Part shown: in pieces, positions 60,444 through 64,000 of the stretch | Position numbering within the stretch: the first letter of the stretch is position 1 | Layout: each line of letters starts with the position of its first letter | NCBI RefSeq assembly: GCF_027492855.1 | Contig: NZ_JAPUDY010000008.1 | Coordinates: 62,001 to 126,000 of the forward strand | DNA from: Acidovorax sp. | GTDB lineage: Bacteria > Pseudomonadota > Gammaproteobacteria > Burkholderiales > Burkholderiaceae_C | Reading direction: 5' to 3' | Length of the DNA stretch: 64,000 nt | Program-made: the position numbers and the translations under genes | The notes under the pieces: model-generated | Databases searched by the model: none | Seen by the model: only the letters and a program-made list of their open reading frames with translations | What the model was told of the DNA's origin: nothing

Positions 60444-60947
60444 TCACAGCCGCGAAATCTGGCCGTTGTACAGGCGCACACGGTCGCCAATGCGCAAATC
60501 GCCAGGGCTGCTCACGTCGTACACGCGGTAGCCGCCGTGGTCCAATTGAATGGACAGGCGATAGCCCTGCTCATATTCGTGGTTATTGCGCCCCTCGATG
60601 GCATTGCCTGCCACGGCGCCGCCGATGGCGCCCACCGCCGTGGCGGCAACACGGCCCGAGCCCTTGCCCACCTGGTTGCCCAGAACCCCACCGACCACCG
60701 CGCCCAACACGGCGCCAGCACCTGACGTGCGCCCCTCGGAGCGTCCTTGCAGTACTTCGATGTTGGACACGCGGCCGTACTCCGTCCCTGCCGGGCTGTT
60801 GGGGTAAGCGGGCGCCGTCTGGTATCCACCGGAATAGCCCCCGGAATACTGTGGCGCTGGCGCCGACCGGTTGTGGCCGCATGCGGCCAAGGAACCAGCC
60901 AGAACCACAACGCCAGCTACGGCAAAAGCACGGGTGAATCGCTGCAT
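60444..60947 (-). CDS. Glycine-zipper 2TM lipoprotein (17-kDa antigen/SlyB type)
   Basis: The ATG at 60947 (AGGAG 7 bases upstream) gives 167 residues. The lipobox is LAAC (VVLAGSLAACGHN). A Gly/Tyr/Pro-rich linker follows, then a glycine-zipper segment with GAVLGAVVGGVLGNQVGKGS and AVGAIGGAVAGNAIEGRN, typical of Rick_17kDa_Anti/SlyB proteins, and a C-terminal beta part (RLSIQLDHGGYRVYDVSSPG). It is an outer-membrane lipoprotein thought to stabilise the envelope. It has its own terminator (60386-60413). Confidence 0.88.
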   Translation of the reverse strand: MQRFTRAFAVAGVVVLAGSLAACGHNRSAPAPQYSGGYSGGYQTAPAYPNSPAGTEYGRVSNIEVLQGRSEGRTSGAGAVLGAVVGGVLGNQVGKGSGRVAATAVGAIGGAVAGNAIEGRNNHEYEQGYRLSIQLDHGGYRVYDVSSPGDLRIGDRVRLYNGQISRL

Positions 60948-61154
60948 TTTCAATCTCCTGAAGTCATGAGAGCTGGCCACAAGGACCAGTTTGAAGGGAG
61001 AGCACCAGGCGGGCAGGAACGCGCCTCAGTACCTGTACCTTGATTGGAACAACGCGCAAGGGTGCAGCCGCGTAGACACACTGGCCAACACCGTGCCGGT
61101 AACAATCCCGCAGAACGGTAAGCGCCGTCTTACAAACTGGCCCCACGCTCCACT

Positions 61155-61601
61155 TCAGGCCTTGCCTGTCGAGCCGTACCCGCCCTCACCCCGCTCCGTG
61201 GCTGCAAACTCGGTAACAACATTGAACTGCGCCTGCACCACCGGCACGATGACCAATTGGGCCAGGCGCTCCATGGGCTCCAGCGTGAAGGCCACGCCGC
61301 TGCGGTTCCAGGCGCTCACCATGAGCTGGCCTTGGTAGTCGCTGTCGATCAGGCCCACCAGGTTGCCCAACACAATGCCGTGTTTGTGGCCCAGGCCCGA
61401 GCGCGGCAGGATCAGCGCGGCGTAGCCCGGGTCCTTGATGAAAACCGAAATACCGGTGGGCACCAATTGCCATGCATTGGGCTGCAAGGTCAAAGGTGCA
61501 TCGAGGCAGGCCCGCAGGTCCAGGCCCGCGCTACCCGGTGTGGCATAGGTCGGCAACTGATCCGCCATGCGCGCATCCAGAATCTTGACGTCAATCTTCA
61601 T
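61155..61601 (-). CDS. dut: Deoxyuridine 5'-triphosphate nucleotidohydrolase
   Basis: dUTPase hydrolyses dUTP to dUMP, keeping uracil out of DNA and supplying dTMP synthesis. Five trimeric-dUTPase motifs are seen, including [48 protein letters not shown] and the C-terminal [10 protein letters not shown]. The ATG at 61601 gives 148 residues; a GTG at 61604 is one codon earlier. It is immediately behind a membrane protein gene, and coaBC is the first gene of the cluster, a conserved coaBC-dut arrangement. Confidence 0.96.
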   Translation of the reverse strand: MKIDVKILDARMADQLPTYATPGSAGLDLRACLDAPLTLQPNAWQLVPTGISVFIKDPGYAALILPRSGLGHKHGIVLGNLVGLIDSDYQGQLMVSAWNRSGVAFTLEPMERLAQLVIVPVVQAQFNVVTEFAATERGEGGYGSTGKA

Positions 61602-61604
61602 CAC

Positions 61605-62081
61605 TTAGTTCTTCTTTCTCTCTGTGTTGCGCTGCTGGCCCGCTGGCCGCAGCCGCTCTTGAATGGATTCCGCCCCCGTGCGGGCAGCGGCTCCTGGCAT
61701 CTGGAGGACCTTGGGTGCCGTATTCAGCAACCACCCAAGCACCCACCACACCATTCCAACGAATACCAAGCCACCAATGGAGCCCCGCCCCCACAGAGCC
61801 AAGGCCACGCCCTGCAGCCCCATCAAAACCAGCAACACGACGCGTACGATGCGCAAACCACCCATCCATGGGGCCAAAACTTGCCCCAGATCAGGCGGCA
61901 GCGCCTGCTGCCCCTTCGCCACCGGCCTGTTCTGTGCGGTGCGCGGCGGGACTGCGGCCTCCAACAAAGCGGCAGAGGGAGCAGCACGCACGGGCTTGGG
62001 CGCTGTCAAGCGTTCTACATAGCTTGCAAAATCTCCGTTGGGCGGAGTGTCCCATTCGGGCTTGATGGAACCAGGATTCAT
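61605..62081 (-). CDS. Hypothetical membrane protein between coaBC and dut (158 aa)
   Basis: The ATG at 62081 has GGAGG 4 bases upstream. The protein has a soluble N-terminal half (GSIKPEWDTPPNGDFASYVE, then a Pro/Ala-rich stretch), two TM segments (IVRVVLLVLMGLQGVALALW and GGLVFVGMVWWVLGWLL), and a basic tail ending in RNTERKKN. I do not recognise a family. It fills the 25 bp to 0 bp gap between coaBC and dut, so it is likely co-transcribed; the stop is adjacent to the dut start. Confidence 0.65.
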   Translation of the reverse strand: MNPGSIKPEWDTPPNGDFASYVERLTAPKPVRAAPSAALLEAAVPPRTAQNRPVAKGQQALPPDLGQVLAPWMGGLRIVRVVLLVLMGLQGVALALWGRGSIGGLVFVGMVWWVLGWLLNTAPKVLQMPGAAARTGAESIQERLRPAGQQRNTERKKN

Positions 62082-62105
62082 AGCACCTCCCCTCAACGAC
62101 AGACG

Positions 62106-63329
62106 TCAGGAACGCGCGGGCGGCAAACGTGCGGCAATCTCTGCCACAAGCTGTTGGGCCAGCACCCGCTTGGACGCACGGGGCAATTCGCGGTGCCCCT
62201 GAGCATCCACCAGCAGCAGGGCATTGTCGTCCTGCCCGAAGGTGGCCGGGCCGATATTGCCCACCAGCAGTGGCACACCTTTGCGCGCGCGTTTGGCCGT
62301 GGCGTGGGCCAGCAAATCATGGCTCTCGGCCGCAAACCCCACGCAGAACAGATCGCCCTGCAAGGCATGCGGCGACCGGGCCACCGTGGCCAGAATGTCA
62401 GGGTTCTCCACGAAGTCCAGGGTCGGCGTCTGGCCCGAGCCGTCCTTCTTGATCTTCTGGGAGGATTGGCTGGCGGGCCGCCAATCGGCCACGGCAGCCG
62501 TGGCGATGAACACCGAAGCCGCCTGCACATGCCGCTCCACCGCCGTCAACATCTCTTGGGCTGACTGCACATCCACACGGCGCACCCCGCGCGGGGTGGG
62601 TACATGCACGGGCCCCGCCACCAAGGTGACATCGGCACCGGCTTCGCGGGCTGCACGGGCAATAGCAAAACCCATTTTTCCGCTCGACAGATTGGTGATG
62701 CCCCGAACGGGGTCGATGGCCTCGAAGGTCGGCCCCGCCGTCACCAGCACCTTGCGCCCCGCCAGGGCCTTGGGCGCAAAGAAGGCAATCAGTTCTTCCA
62801 GCAGTTCCGCAGGCTCCAGCATGCGGCCATCACCCGTTTCGCCACAGGCTTGGTCGCCGTTGCCCACACCCAGCACCACGGCGCCATCTTGCGCCACCTG
62901 GACCAGGTTGCGCCGGGTGGCGGGATGGGCCCACATTTCGCGGTTCATGGCGGGCGCCAGCAGCAAAGGCACCTGCTGCGCAGGGCGGGCCAGGCACAAC
63001 AGGCTGAGCAGTTCGTCCGCCCGCCCCTGCACCAGACGCGCAATGAAATCGGCGCTACAGGGTGCGATCAGGACCACATCGGCCTCACGGCTCAGGTTGA
63101 TGTGGGGCATGTTGTTGGGCTCGCGAGCGTCCCATTGCGAGCCATACACCGGTCGGCCGGACAAGGCCTGCATGGTGACCGGCGTGATGAATCGCTCGGC
63201 CGCCTCGGTCATCACCACCTGCACGGTGGCGCCCTCTTTGATGAGCTGGCGGCATAGGTCGGCCGCCTTGTAGCAAGCCACGCCCCCGCTCAGACCCAGA
63301 ACAATGTGTTTGCCAGCAAGCTCATTCAT
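62106..63329 (-). CDS. coaBC: Bifunctional phosphopantothenoylcysteine decarboxylase/synthetase
   Basis: CoaBC joins cysteine to 4'-phosphopantothenate and decarboxylates the product in coenzyme A synthesis. The 407-residue protein has the CoaC flavoprotein half ([40 protein letters not shown] with the active His, and [13 protein letters not shown]) and the CoaB half ([40 protein letters not shown]). It is divergent from pyrG, 91 bp away, and heads the coaBC-dut operon. Confidence 0.96.
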   Translation of the reverse strand: MNELAGKHIVLGLSGGVACYKAADLCRQLIKEGATVQVVMTEAAERFITPVTMQALSGRPVYGSQWDAREPNNMPHINLSREADVVLIAPCSADFIARLVQGRADELLSLLCLARPAQQVPLLLAPAMNREMWAHPATRRNLVQVAQDGAVVLGVGNGDQACGETGDGRMLEPAELLEELIAFFAPKALAGRKVLVTAGPTFEAIDPVRGITNLSSGKMGFAIARAAREAGADVTLVAGPVHVPTPRGVRRVDVQSAQEMLTAVERHVQAASVFIATAAVADWRPASQSSQKIKKDGSGQTPTLDFVENPDILATVARSPHALQGDLFCVGFAAESHDLLAHATAKRARKGVPLLVGNIGPATFGQDDNALLLVDAQGHRELPRASKRVLAQQLVAEIAARLPPARS

Positions 63330-63393
63330 GGGGCGAATTTAGCAGACGGGGGTGACCCCGCCGGCCGGGGTATCTCCGGGGTGCCATCTATAA

Positions 63394-64000
<607 letters not shown>

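Overview
The window looks like chromosomal DNA of a high-GC betaproteobacterium of the family Comamonadaceae, most like Acidovorax and its relatives. This rests on gene content and order (divergent ppsA/ppsR, ahpC-ahpF facing bfr, parE-lytic transglycosylase-parC, methyltransferase-dapA-bamC, coaBC-dut facing pyrG), on Burkholderiales-type small proteins (DUF3649, DUF3325, DUF4212), and on a dispersed ~50-bp two-hairpin repeat that I associate with this family. The genus is inference. No tRNA, rRNA or CRISPR array was seen.

Layout. 1-3770 (minus): the first four genes of a Wsp-type chemosensory operon (wspA-wspB-wspC-wspD, wspD cut by the left edge). 4021-7095: a conserved hypothetical gene and a two-subunit sodium/solute symporter. 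7172-10648: divergent ppsA and its regulator ppsR. 10690-14549: oxidative-stress and iron genes (a small gene behind a perfect Fur box, ahpF, ahpC, bfr). 15083-19778: a probably Fur-controlled iron-uptake operon (DUF3649, PepSY protein, DUF3325, TonB receptor). 19889-21760: two acetyltransferases and a nucleotidyltransferase with one integron attC-like site, AT-richer and probably acquired. 22183-29151: a second iron-uptake set (PepSY protein, small membrane protein, DUF4198 protein, two TonB receptors). 29302-30485: a complete IS5-family element with target duplication, then a methyltransferase and the 3' stub of a lost TonB receptor. 31434-32663: a protein resembling spore-coat transglutaminase Tgl, unexpected here. 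32904-36914: semialdehyde dehydrogenase, an esterase-like protein lacking its nucleophile, a LysR regulator and a VF530-type protein.

37019-63329 is mostly core genome: the alpha-E/ATP-grasp pair, comEC, ridA, a chemoreceptor, a lipoprotein, parE-transglycosylase-parC, an MFS transporter, methyltransferase-dapA-bamC, an MBL-fold hydrolase, a substrate-binding protein preceded by a decayed livG-like start, the RoxA-type oxygenase, an FKBP isomerase, a 17-kDa-type lipoprotein, dut and coaBC. The window ends inside pyrG.

The clearest non-gene signal is the two-hairpin repeat. Seven copies were found (near 11412, 17583, 19831, 24714, 29194, 40811, 51987). One lies inside the comEC reading frame, and two end exactly two bases before a start codon. 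Three copies lie at the edges of TonB receptor genes. Other points to check are the attC-like site, the perfect Fur box with a ~225-nt leader, the Tgl-like protein, the TonB receptor stub and the livG relic.
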